The notes under the pieces were generated by a model. The model saw only the letters and a list, made by a program, of their open reading frames with translations, ran no database searches and was not told the origin of the DNA. This document shows, one piece after another, positions 1 through 7,656 of a DNA stretch of 40,366 nucleotides (position 1 is its first letter; every line of letters starts with the position of its first letter). The stretch is taken from assembly GCA_947497485.1 (NCBI GenBank), contig CANMHB010000021.1, positions 1 to 40,366 of the forward strand, written 5' to 3'. The translations under genes were made by a program, and so were the position numbers. Source of the DNA: Flavobacteriales bacterium (lineage in GTDB: Bacteria; Bacteroidota; Bacteroidia; Flavobacteriales_D; Crocinitomicaceae).

Positions 1-1
1 A

Positions 2-1723
2 CCAGGAATATGCGTGAACGATACAATATTCATCACTGTAATTGCTGTGAATGACGCGCCGATTGTAGACAACGAGTTTGTTACAACAACTGAAGAAACA
101 CCAGCAACAGGTGACTTGACAGATGCAGGTGACTCAGATCCTGATGGAACAGCCCTTACGGCAAATACAACGCCAGTGAGTGGACCGTCAAACGGAACGA
201 TTGTTATCAATGCAGATGGAACATACACGTATACACCGAATACGAACTTCAATGGAGTTGACACGGTTGTAGTATCAGTATGTGATGCAGGAACACCAGG
301 AGTTATTTGTGTCAACGACACAATATTCATTACTGTGACTGCTGTAAACGATGCGCCGATTGTGGATAACGAAATTATCACTACAAATGAGGATACACCA
401 GTAACTGGTGACTTGACAGATGCGGGTGACACAGATCCTGATGGAACGTCACTTACAGTGGATATTACACCAGTAAGTGGACCGTCAAACGGAACGATAG
501 TAATTAACGCGGACGGAACATTTACCTACACACCGAACCCAGGATTTACTGGAACGGATACAATAGTAGTATCAATCTGTGATGAGGGTCTTCCTTTACC
601 AGGAATATGTGTGAACGATACGATATTCATCACTGTAGTACCATGTTCAAGTAATCCGGCATTCGACTGTGATGGAGATGGTGTTACAAACGGACAAGAA
701 GTTGCAGATGGGACTAATCCAACGGATCCATGTTCATTGTTGATTGCAAGTCAGACAGAAATACCAAGTACAGTGTGGAATGACGCAGACTGTGACAATG
801 ATGGATTAACGAATGGAGAAGAAATGGTAGGAACAACAGACCCATTGAATCCAGACACAGATGGAGATGGCGTACTTGATGGAACAGAGGTTGCAGATGG
901 TACAAATCCAACGGATCCATGTTCATTGTTGATTGCAAGTCAAACGGTAGCGCCAAGTACAGCTTGGAGCGATTCCGACTGTGATAATGACGGAATAACA
1001 AATGGAGAAGAAATCGCAGGAGGAACAGACCCAATGAATCCGGATACAGATGGAGATGGTGTACTTGATGGGACGGAGGTTGCAGATGGTACAAATCCAA
1101 CGGATCCATGTTCATTGTTGATTGCAAGTCAAACGGTAGCACCAAGTACAGCGTGGAGTGATGCAGACTGTGACAACGACGGGTTGACGAATGGAACGGA
1201 AGTGGCTGGAACAACTGACCCATTGAACCCGGACACGGATGGTGATGGTGTACTTGATGGAACAGAGGTTGCCGATGGTACAAATCCAACGGATCCATGT
1301 TCATTGTTGATTGCGAGTCAGACAGTAACGCCAAGTTCAGCGTGGAATGAATCAGACTGTGACAATGATGGAGTAACAAATGGTTTAGAGGTTGCAAATA
1401 GTAGTGATCCATTCAATCCATGTAGTCCAAAACCATGCGATATTTTGATTCCAGAAGCATTTACACCAGATGGAGATGGTATTAATGATGAATTTGTAAT
1501 TGAAGGAATAGAATTATATCCGAACAATACAATAGCCATTTTCAATAGATGGGGAGTTTTAGTGTACGAGGCATCGAATTACGAAAATAATTGGGATGGT
1601 AGCACACAAAGCAACTTTACACTAGGAGGAGATGATTTACCAACAGCAACTTATTACTATGTGTTTGACACGAAAGATGAGAATGTTGGAGTATTTACAG
1701 GATATATCTATCTACAACGATAA
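2..1723 (+). CDS. Large T9SS-secreted surface adhesin, 3' part (5' end outside window)
   Basis: The reading frame is open from the window edge; a GTG at 14 is internal to a repeat, so the gene is 5'-truncated by the window. From the N-terminal side it shows two cadherin-like/tandem-95-type Ig modules (about 99 residues each, starting VNDAPIVDNE), then four repeats of 63 residues rich in DxDxDG-type acidic loops (DTDGDGVLDG, DCDNDG), resembling thrombospondin type 3 calcium-binding repeats. The last 95 residues match the gliding-motility-associated C-terminal domain (PEAFTPDGDGIND, then FNRWG, then WDGS and a final aromatic strand). In this family the C-terminal domain directs export by the type IX secretion system and the body acts at the cell surface, often in adhesion. 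A PorP/SprF and an OmpA gene follow, as expected for this substrate type. The ligand is unknown. Confidence 0.9.
   Translation, partial: PGICVNDTIFITVIAVNDAPIVDNEFVTTTEETPATGDLTDAGDSDPDGTALTANTTPVSGPSNGTIVINADGTYTYTPNTNFNGVDTVVVSVCDAGTPGVICVNDTIFITVTAVNDAPIVDNEIITTNEDTPVTGDLTDAGDTDPDGTSLTVDITPVSGPSNGTIVINADGTFTYTPNPGFTGTDTIVVSICDEGLPLPGICVNDTIFITVVPCSSNPAFDCDGDGVTNGQEVADGTNPTDPCSLLIASQTEIPSTVWNDADCDNDGLTNGEEMVGTTDPLNPDTDGDGVLDGTEVADGTNPTDPCSLLIASQTVAPSTAWSDSDCDNDGITNGEEIAGGTDPMNPDTDGDGVLDGTEVADGTNPTDPCSLLIASQTVAPSTAWSDADCDNDGLTNGTEVAGTTDPLNPDTDGDGVLDGTEVADGTNPTDPCSLLIASQTVTPSSAWNESDCDNDGVTNGLEVANSSDPFNPCSPKPCDILIPEAFTPDGDGINDEFVIEGIELYPNNTIAIFNRWGVLVYEASNYENNWDGSTQSNFTLGGDDLPTATYYYVFDTKDENVGVFTGYIYLQR
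47..640 (+). repeat. Two tandem 297-bp Ig-module repeats
   Basis: Units begin at 47 and 344 with near-identical codons for VNDAPIVDNE, giving a 297-bp (99-residue) period. Each unit contains GPSNGTIVINADGT and a cysteine pair (CD...ICVNDT). The sequence at the window edge (PGICVNDTIFITV) is the end of another unit, so the array continues upstream. Confidence 0.85.
721..1435 (+). repeat. Four tandem 189-bp repeats encoding 63-residue acidic modules
   Basis: The string AACGGATCCATGTTCATTG recurs at 721, 910, 1099 and 1288, exactly 189 bp apart. Each unit encodes DPCSLLIASQT, DCDNDG and, in the first three, DTDGDGVLDGTEVADGTNPT. The fourth copy changes after its first half and leads into the C-terminal sorting domain. 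The high nucleotide identity indicates recent duplication or gene conversion. Confidence 0.9.
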
Positions 1724-1732
1724 ATTAAATAG

Positions 1733-1764
1733 AAGCGCTCAGAGTAAAAACTGAGCGCTTTATT
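1733..1764 (+). terminator. Rho-independent terminator-like hairpin between the adhesin and porP
   Basis: AAGCGCTCAG (1733-1742) and CTGAGCGCTT (1751-1760) form a perfect 10-bp stem with an 8-nt loop, followed by a short T-rich stretch. It lies 10 nt after the adhesin stop and before the porP start, so it probably attenuates or ends adhesin transcripts. The U tract is short, so readthrough into porP is possible. Confidence 0.7.
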
Positions 1765-1777
1765 AAAAATTAATATT

Positions 1778-2695
1778 ATGAAAGAAATAACTAAAATTAT
1801 TAGAATAGCATTTTTTTGTGCATTTGCGTTACCGACTTTTGCTCAACAAGAGCCGCAATTTACGCAATACCCTGACAACACATTATTTGTAAATCCAGCT
1901 TATGCTGGAAGTCGAGGCTTGTTTAACATTACAGGTATACATCGTGAACAATGGGTTGGTTTTGATGGAAGACCAGTTTCTACAACCTTGAGTGCACACT
2001 CTCCTCTGACATATGAATCAGTAGGATTGGGTATAACGATGGTGAATGATCAATCAGGACCAATTAAACAAACAATGGTTTACGGTGATTTTTCTTATAC
2101 GGTAAAGTTTAAAAACGACAGAAAATTGGCATTTGGAATAAAAGGTGGAATGAATATAATATCCGTCGGTACCTCAAGTCTACAAACGGGTGATGACAAT
2201 GACCCAAAGTTGCTTCAAAATGTAAGGAACAATATCAATCCAAATTTTGGTTTTGGAATTTATTACCATACCCCGCGTTTTTTCATAGGTGCTAGTAGTC
2301 CTAAATTACTTGAGCGCGGATATGATGGAATAAGTAAATCAAATTTGGAAAGAAGACATTACTTTGGGATTATTGGCGGAGTTTTTCCATTGAATAATGA
2401 TTGGAAATTGAGACCAACTGCACAAGTTAAAATCACTGAAAAAAGCCCAATTAACATTGATGCAAGTATTGCAGGGATTTATAGAGAGAAGTTATGGTTG
2501 GGAGGTATGTATCGTTTAAACGCAGCGTTTGGTGTGTTTGCACAGTTTCAAGTAACGCCTCAATTTAAACTAGGATTAGCGTCGGATTTTGGTAATCAAG
2601 CAATTCGAAATTATAATTATGGGACATTTGAAGTCTTAATGTCTTATGATTTTGTATTTAAAAAGGAGGGACTTCGTTCGCCTCGTTATTTCTAA
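1778..2695 (+). CDS. PorP/SprF family type IX secretion system membrane protein
   Basis: A 305-residue protein with a signal peptide (MKEITKIIRIAFFCAFALPTFA, followed by QQEPQFTQY). The start of the mature protein, QYPDNTLFVNPAYAGSRG, is the hallmark of the PorP/SprF family, which are outer-membrane beta-barrel-like proteins. The rest alternates short amphipathic strands and ends in an aromatic residue (PRYF), as outer-membrane barrels do. Family members are needed for secretion or surface attachment of substrates with type B C-terminal domains and usually sit next to their substrate gene. Here the gene lies directly after such a substrate and 20 nt before an OmpA-family gene. The specific pairing with the upstream adhesin is inference from position. 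Confidence 0.92.
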   Translation: MKEITKIIRIAFFCAFALPTFAQQEPQFTQYPDNTLFVNPAYAGSRGLFNITGIHREQWVGFDGRPVSTTLSAHSPLTYESVGLGITMVNDQSGPIKQTMVYGDFSYTVKFKNDRKLAFGIKGGMNIISVGTSSLQTGDDNDPKLLQNVRNNINPNFGFGIYYHTPRFFIGASSPKLLERGYDGISKSNLERRHYFGIIGGVFPLNNDWKLRPTAQVKITEKSPINIDASIAGIYREKLWLGGMYRLNAAFGVFAQFQVTPQFKLGLASDFGNQAIRNYNYGTFEVLMSYDFVFKKEGLRSPRYF

Positions 2696-2715
2696 CTAAA
2701 GCATTCACAGAAATT

Positions 2716-4962
2716 ATGAAAAAATACTGTTTAGTAGTATGCTATTTAATAGTAGCATTTGCTTCCTTTGGACAAGCAGGAAAACTGAAAAAAGCGGATG
2801 CTTATTATGAAAAACTATCGTATTCGTATGCAGTAGATTTGTATGAAGAATTAATAGGTTCTGAGGTAGATAGCCCTAAGTTACAAGCGAAAATTGGATC
2901 TTGCTATTATTATATGGGAAATATGGTAAAGTCAGAAAGTTATTATAGTTCCATGATTAATTCTGGTTTAGCAGTAAAAGAGGATTTTTTCTTTTACGCA
3001 CAAGCCTTGAAGCAAAATGGTAAGTATACTGAAAGTGATCAGTGGATGTCAAAGTTTAATCAACTGGCTTCAAATGATACTCGTGGATTATCGTATATCA
3101 ACAATACGTCATATTTAGATAAGATTCAAAAGCAGGGTGTTCATTTTGAAATCAAGAATTTGAATTGTAATACATCAGTTGCTGATTTTGGTGCATATCC
3201 GTCCATAGATGGGAAGCATGTTTATTTTGTTTCAGCGCGTAGAAAGCCAGTAATGATACAATATGAATGGACATGGAATGAAACACAATACTTAGATGTC
3301 TATAAATCGAATGTTGATTCACAAAAAGAATTGGACAATATTTCAATATTAAATAAGGATATAAATACACGTTTTCATGAAGGGCCTTTGTGTTTTTCTC
3401 CCGATGGTAAATACGTTTATTATACACGTAATAACATCTCAAAAGGAAAGCAACGAAAGGATAAAAAAGGCATTCAAAATTTACAGTTGTTCAGAGCAAC
3501 AATTGATTCGCTAGGTAATTGGAAAAATGAAGAGACCCTTCCTTTTAATTCCAAAGACTTTTCAGTTGGTCACCCAACGATTTCTTCTGACGGCCGCATG
3601 TTGTATTTTGTTTCGGATATGCCAGGTGGATTTGGTGGGGCTGATTTATATAAATCCTTAATCAATACTGATGGATCTTTTGGAAATGCTGAAAATATGG
3701 GAGCACTTTTCAATACGGAAGGACAGGAAATGTTTCCGTGGATCAATAGTAAAGGTGAATTGTTTTTTGCTTCGAATGGCCATATTGGTTTGGGTGGACT
3801 TGATGTGTTTGTGATGAGTTTAGACAAAAATGGTGGATTTGAGAAGTTAATAAACGTTGGAAAACCTGTTAACTCTCAAAACGATGATTTTGCATTTACG
3901 ATGAACAAGGATAACGTAACGGGTTATTTCTCATCGAACCGCACGGAAGGCAAGGGAGATGACGATATTTATTCTTACGTATTAACAAAACCATTTCAAA
4001 AGCAACTCATAGTTCAGGGAATTGTTAAGGATGAAACAACAGGTGAAATTCTTCTTGGCGCGACAGTTAAATTAATCAATTCGAAAGGTGAGGTGATTTC
4101 AACTGTGATGGCTGATAATTCAGGTTCGTTTTTGTTCGATATTGAACCCGGAGAGGAATATATTATTGCGGTAAGTGGTGTTGAGAAGTATAATGACAAT
4201 CAGCGAAGTGTATCGACCAAAAATTTAGATGCTGAAACCACAGAACTTGATGGGAATATAGCCTTATCTAAAGAAGTGAATTTGTCTTTATATTGTCTTG
4301 TTACTGATTCAAAGTCGGCTCTGCCATTAGAAGAGGTGAAAATTACAATTACAAATAACGATGATCAAAATGAGTTTATCAATCGATTGACTACAAAAAC
4401 AGGGGATATTGAAAAAGAATTATTGGATAAAAAAGTCAGTGATCAGTTATCATATACCATCCGATTGGAAAAACCAGGTTACCTGTCAAAGGTTGTAACG
4501 TTTAACTACACAATACTTCAAACGGGTAGAATCAATGTTCACGAAACATTGGATTTGACAATGGATAAAATTGATATCGGTTTGGATTTAACTTCAATTA
4601 TTGATATCAACCCAATTTATTTTGATTTAGGAAAATATACAATTCGTGCTGATGCGGCTATTGAGTTGAATAAGATTGTAAAGGTAATGAATGAAAATCC
4701 AGCAATGGAAATTGAATTGGGTTCACACACCGATTGCCGCGGATCAATCGCCTCAAATGAGAAACTTTCAGACAATAGAGCAAAGGCTTCTGCTAACTAC
4801 ATAAAAGAAAGAATTACTAACCCAGAAAGAATCAATGGAAAGGGTTATGGTGAGGCTCAGTTAAAAGTAGACTGCCCATGTGAAGGAACAGTTAAGTCAA
4901 CTTGTTCAGAGGATGAGCATCAAAAAAATAGAAGAACTGAATTTGTGATTATAAAAATGTAG
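2716..4962 (+). CDS. OmpA-family protein with TPR, PD40 propeller and carboxypeptidase-like domains
   Basis: A 748-residue protein. An N-terminal signal peptide (MKKYCLVVCYLIVAFASFGQA) is followed by a TPR-like helical region (about 25-115), a WD40/PD40 beta-propeller with SPDGKYVYY, SSDGRMLYFVSD and NSKGELFFASN blades (about 150-425), a carboxypeptidase-regulatory-like beta-sandwich (about 435-520), and a C-terminal OmpA domain (about 630-748). The OmpA domain has IYFDLGKYTIR and the peptidoglycan-binding motif SHTDCRG...NEKLSDNRAKAS. This architecture resembles the PorE-type peptidoglycan-anchored T9SS component and its paralogues that accompany PorP/SprF genes. It probably anchors the secretion or surface complex to the cell wall in the periplasm. 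It is the third gene of the adhesin-porP-ompA module. Confidence 0.9.
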   Translation: MKKYCLVVCYLIVAFASFGQAGKLKKADAYYEKLSYSYAVDLYEELIGSEVDSPKLQAKIGSCYYYMGNMVKSESYYSSMINSGLAVKEDFFFYAQALKQNGKYTESDQWMSKFNQLASNDTRGLSYINNTSYLDKIQKQGVHFEIKNLNCNTSVADFGAYPSIDGKHVYFVSARRKPVMIQYEWTWNETQYLDVYKSNVDSQKELDNISILNKDINTRFHEGPLCFSPDGKYVYYTRNNISKGKQRKDKKGIQNLQLFRATIDSLGNWKNEETLPFNSKDFSVGHPTISSDGRMLYFVSDMPGGFGGADLYKSLINTDGSFGNAENMGALFNTEGQEMFPWINSKGELFFASNGHIGLGGLDVFVMSLDKNGGFEKLINVGKPVNSQNDDFAFTMNKDNVTGYFSSNRTEGKGDDDIYSYVLTKPFQKQLIVQGIVKDETTGEILLGATVKLINSKGEVISTVMADNSGSFLFDIEPGEEYIIAVSGVEKYNDNQRSVSTKNLDAETTELDGNIALSKEVNLSLYCLVTDSKSALPLEEVKITITNNDDQNEFINRLTTKTGDIEKELLDKKVSDQLSYTIRLEKPGYLSKVVTFNYTILQTGRINVHETLDLTMDKIDIGLDLTSIIDINPIYFDLGKYTIRADAAIELNKIVKVMNENPAMEIELGSHTDCRGSIASNEKLSDNRAKASANYIKERITNPERINGKGYGEAQLKVDCPCEGTVKSTCSEDEHQKNRRTEFVIIKM

Positions 4963-4990
4963 TGCGTCACAATCAAAACTACATTTTCTA
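4954..4990 (+). terminator. Terminator-like hairpin at the end of the ompA-family gene
   Basis: AAAATGTAGT (4954-4963), which includes the stop codon, pairs perfectly with ACTACATTTT (4978-4987), leaving a 14-nt loop. The AT-rich 10-bp stem ends in TTTT. It is suitable for terminating the porP-ompA transcript, though less stable than a GC-rich stem. Confidence 0.5.
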
Positions 4991-5056
4991 GCTGCTGTTG
5001 TTTTTGGTTGTTTTTTTGCTAATCCAAGAAGCGTTGAATATCTTCCAAAAAGTTTG

Positions 5057-5128
5057 AACTTTTCCCTAGTGAGGTCACAAAACAGAGTGAGAGTGTAGAA
5101 CGAAAGCGATATACTCCACTCTCTTTTT
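5057..5128 (-). repeat. Copy A of a terminator-linked repeat (hairpin plus GTTTTGTGACCTC)
   Basis: On the minus strand, downstream of the gene ending at 5157, a hairpin (GAGAGTG/CACTCTC, 5123-5117 with 5095-5089) is followed by ACTCTGTTTTGTGACCTC (ending at 5071) and, 7 nt later, AAAAGTT (5063-5057). Positions 5071-5095 match the reverse complement of 40195-40219 at 22 of 25 bases. On the plus strand the same stem is followed by TTTTTCTT (5124-5131), so it may terminate transcription in both directions. It lies between convergent genes. Confidence 0.55.
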
Positions 5129-5156
5129 CTTAGCTCTCTCAATCATTCTGCAAACT

Positions 5157-5909
5157 TTATTTGTTGCATTTACTCACACTTTCCCAAACCACTTTCTTGA
5201 TTTTATTTTGTTTTGGAAGCGACAAGTAATCAGCAGGAGTTTGTTTCACTGGCTCGTTAAAAATTGTAGAAAAAAATGAACAAGCAGTAACAAAAGAACC
5301 CAATTTACTTGGATGCGCGTTGTCTGGTTGATATAAATTCTTAATATGATGTTTGAAATACAATTTCTCCCAAATTAATCCTACTGGTGATAATTTAGCT
5401 TGATATTTTTCAGTAATTTCTTTGTATTTTGAAGAAATTCTTCGAATCATTTTAAAGTGCGTATTTGAGTGCGCCAACTTTTTATAGCCCTTCCGATAAG
5501 ACCAAGTCATATAAAAAACAATTTTGGTTCTGTTGTGATTTTTTTGAATACTCTCTATTATTTTATTTAATCCTGGCAATGTTTTATCGTGAAAAGTCAA
5601 GCTATCTTTCAACATATCACGACTAGATCCCTGTAGCACGACATAATCCCATTTCTTCCACGAAATTGCTTTGTAAACCTTTTTTCGTAAAGAATGCCGG
5701 TAAAATGAAGTCTTTCCTTTTACACACCAATTAACCTCTACATTCTTTCCATTCGATTCGGCAATGTCTAAAAACATTTTAGGCATGTGATTACGGTAGG
5801 TATATGAATTACCAATGAAAAGGACTTTTATTTTGGATTTTTGTTTAGCAAAAGGTAAGATCTGAAATCCAAAAATTAAAATGACTACAACGAATAACCT
5901 AATTTTCAT
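5157..5909 (-). CDS. Secreted SGNH-hydrolase-like protein (DUF4886-like)
   Basis: A 250-residue protein with an N-terminal signal sequence (MKIRLFVVVILIFGFQILPFA). Block I of the SGNH/GDSL fold is FIGNSYTYRN, with nucleophile candidate Ser35. Block V is PDNAHPSKLG, with Asp196 and His199 as the other two catalytic candidates. The middle contains YVVLQGSSRD, where the Gly and Asn of the oxyanion blocks are altered, as in DUF4886-type members. The family hydrolyses esters, often acyl groups on carbohydrates, but the substrate here is unknown. The gene starts 27 nt after the amino-acid permease on the same strand, so the two may share a transcript. It could act in the periplasm or be surface exposed. 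Confidence 0.75.
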   Translation of the reverse strand: MKIRLFVVVILIFGFQILPFAKQKSKIKVLFIGNSYTYRNHMPKMFLDIAESNGKNVEVNWCVKGKTSFYRHSLRKKVYKAISWKKWDYVVLQGSSRDMLKDSLTFHDKTLPGLNKIIESIQKNHNRTKIVFYMTWSYRKGYKKLAHSNTHFKMIRRISSKYKEITEKYQAKLSPVGLIWEKLYFKHHIKNLYQPDNAHPSKLGSFVTACSFFSTIFNEPVKQTPADYLSLPKQNKIKKVVWESVSKCNK

Positions 5910-5936
5910 TCAGTACCAAATTAAAAAAATCTTACT

Positions 5937-7559
5937 CTATTGAGCTTTATTCAACTTCGAATGCTTTCTTCCGTATCTAAAATAAAAAATCAAACCAATC
6001 ACCAACCATACAAAAAACCATTTCCAATTCGACCAAGCCATACCAGTTAATAAATAACAACATGAAACTAAGCCGAGAACCGGAATTAAGGAAAACTCTT
6101 TTACAAATGATAAAACTACCATAACAATACAAACAGCAAAGAAAATAAGCATTGGAAGTGCTGTTTCGATGTTTTTAGAAGTAACTTGAAACTGACTTTT
6201 AAAGAACTCAGGGTAATTATAAATCAAAAAGCTGTAAACAGCCAGAACGATTATTGGAAACCAATATTTACTATTAATGTATGGTAAATGAAACTTCCCT
6301 TCTTCCCTATTCTTTCGAGGCAACGTTAAGACTCCACCGCATACAAGAACGAAGGCAAACAAGGTACCAATACTTGTGAAATCCAAAATGAATTTTTCGT
6401 TTGTAAATAAGATTGGAATTCCCACTACTAATCCCGTAATAATCGTAGCGAAACCTGGAGTTTTAAAGCGCGGGTGAACTTCTGCAAATTTCTTGGGCAT
6501 CAAACCATCACGGCTCATCGTCATCCAAATTCGCGGTTGTCCCATTTGGAAAACCAAAAGCACGCTTGTCATGGCAATTACAGCCGCAATTGAAACAATC
6601 CAAAGCATCCATTTAACTTCTTTCATCTTAAAAATTTCAGCCAATGGATCATTTACACCAAGAAATTTGTAAGAAACCATTCCCGTTAAAATCAATGCAA
6701 GAATGATGTAAATCACAGTACAAATTACCAATGAATAAATCATTCCTCTTGGCAAATCTTTTTGTGGATTTTTGCTCTCTTCTGCTAACGTTGAAACTGC
6801 GTCAAATCCAATATAGGCAAAAAATACAGCTGAAACGCCAGCCATAACACCACCGAAACCATTTGGCATGAAAGGTTGCCAGTTGTTGAAATCAATGTAA
6901 AACATCCCAACTAAAATTACCAATAGAATAATCGACAATTTGATTACAACCATTGCATTGCTGAAATTCTTCGATTCTTTTGTTCCGACAAAAACCAAAG
7001 CCGTAATTAGAATATTAATGATAACAGCCGGAAGGTCAAAAATGATTTTCAAACCACCAATTACAGGGGCGTGTTGCCAAGCTAATTTGGCTTCTTCTGT
7101 CAACATGGCCTTGGCATCCAAGTAATTTGTTGTTAGCCATTCCGGAATTCCAGGAACTAAATTCGTAAAATAACCACTCCACGAAAAAGCGATGTAGATA
7201 TTTCCAATGGAATATTCCATAATCAATGCCCAACCAATGATCCAAGCGAATATTTCCCCAAACGAAACGTAAGCATAGGTGTATGCCGACCCAGAAACCG
7301 GAACGCGAGAAGCAAACTCAGCATAACAAAGTGCCGTAAAACCACAAGCAACTGCACAAATGATGTAGAGAAATACAACACCCGGTCCACCTGCAGCACA
7401 TGCATTACCAATAGCGCTAAACGTTCCACCACCTATGATTGCAGCAACACCAAAAAACGTAAGATCTCTGAGGTTTAACACTTTGTTTAAACCTGATCCA
7501 TGACCTCCATCATCTGTAACAATTCCAACCAATGGTTTTTTTCTAAAAAGTGACCGCAT
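5937..7559 (-). CDS. APC-superfamily amino-acid permease (cationic amino-acid transporter type)
   Basis: A 540-residue integral membrane protein with about 12-14 hydrophobic segments. After a cytoplasmic N-terminus, the sequence GVAAIIGGGTFSAIG is the conserved first-helix substrate-binding stretch of APC permeases (usually IIGxGIF). It is followed by LCYAEFASRVPVSGSAYTYAY and, in the middle, FFAYIGFDAVSTLAEESKNPQKDLPRG, both diagnostic of the CAT/YfnA-like branch. It should import amino acids by proton symport or exchange; the exact substrate cannot be read from sequence. It is divergent from uvrA across a 97-bp region and lies upstream of the SGNH gene. Confidence 0.9.
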   Translation of the reverse strand: MRSLFRKKPLVGIVTDDGGHGSGLNKVLNLRDLTFFGVAAIIGGGTFSAIGNACAAGGPGVVFLYIICAVACGFTALCYAEFASRVPVSGSAYTYAYVSFGEIFAWIIGWALIMEYSIGNIYIAFSWSGYFTNLVPGIPEWLTTNYLDAKAMLTEEAKLAWQHAPVIGGLKIIFDLPAVIINILITALVFVGTKESKNFSNAMVVIKLSIILLVILVGMFYIDFNNWQPFMPNGFGGVMAGVSAVFFAYIGFDAVSTLAEESKNPQKDLPRGMIYSLVICTVIYIILALILTGMVSYKFLGVNDPLAEIFKMKEVKWMLWIVSIAAVIAMTSVLLVFQMGQPRIWMTMSRDGLMPKKFAEVHPRFKTPGFATIITGLVVGIPILFTNEKFILDFTSIGTLFAFVLVCGGVLTLPRKNREEGKFHLPYINSKYWFPIIVLAVYSFLIYNYPEFFKSQFQVTSKNIETALPMLIFFAVCIVMVVLSFVKEFSLIPVLGLVSCCYLLTGMAWSNWKWFFVWLVIGLIFYFRYGRKHSKLNKAQ

Positions 7560-7644
7560 TTTGTAGATTCAATTTGTTAATGGCTAAAATTAGAAATTTT
7601 ATTAAGATTTAACGGTAAACTGAACAGCTTTCTCTTTCATCTGT

Positions 7645-7652
7645 TACTTTTG
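7645..7652 (+). promoter_or_regulatory. Putative -7 promoter element of uvrA
   Basis: TACTTTTG matches the Bacteroidota -7 consensus TAnnTTTG. Only four bases (CATC) separate it from the GTG start codon at 7657, so the expected transcription start falls on or next to the start codon. No clear TTG -33 element was found at the usual spacing. Confidence 0.55.
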
Positions 7653-7656
7653 CATC

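Noticed and set aside
714..1412. A 232-codon minus-strand frame over the adhesin repeats
   Set aside because: It mirrors the 189-bp repeats in antisense and has implausible composition (His, Leu and Tyr rich). The plus-strand frame is well supported.
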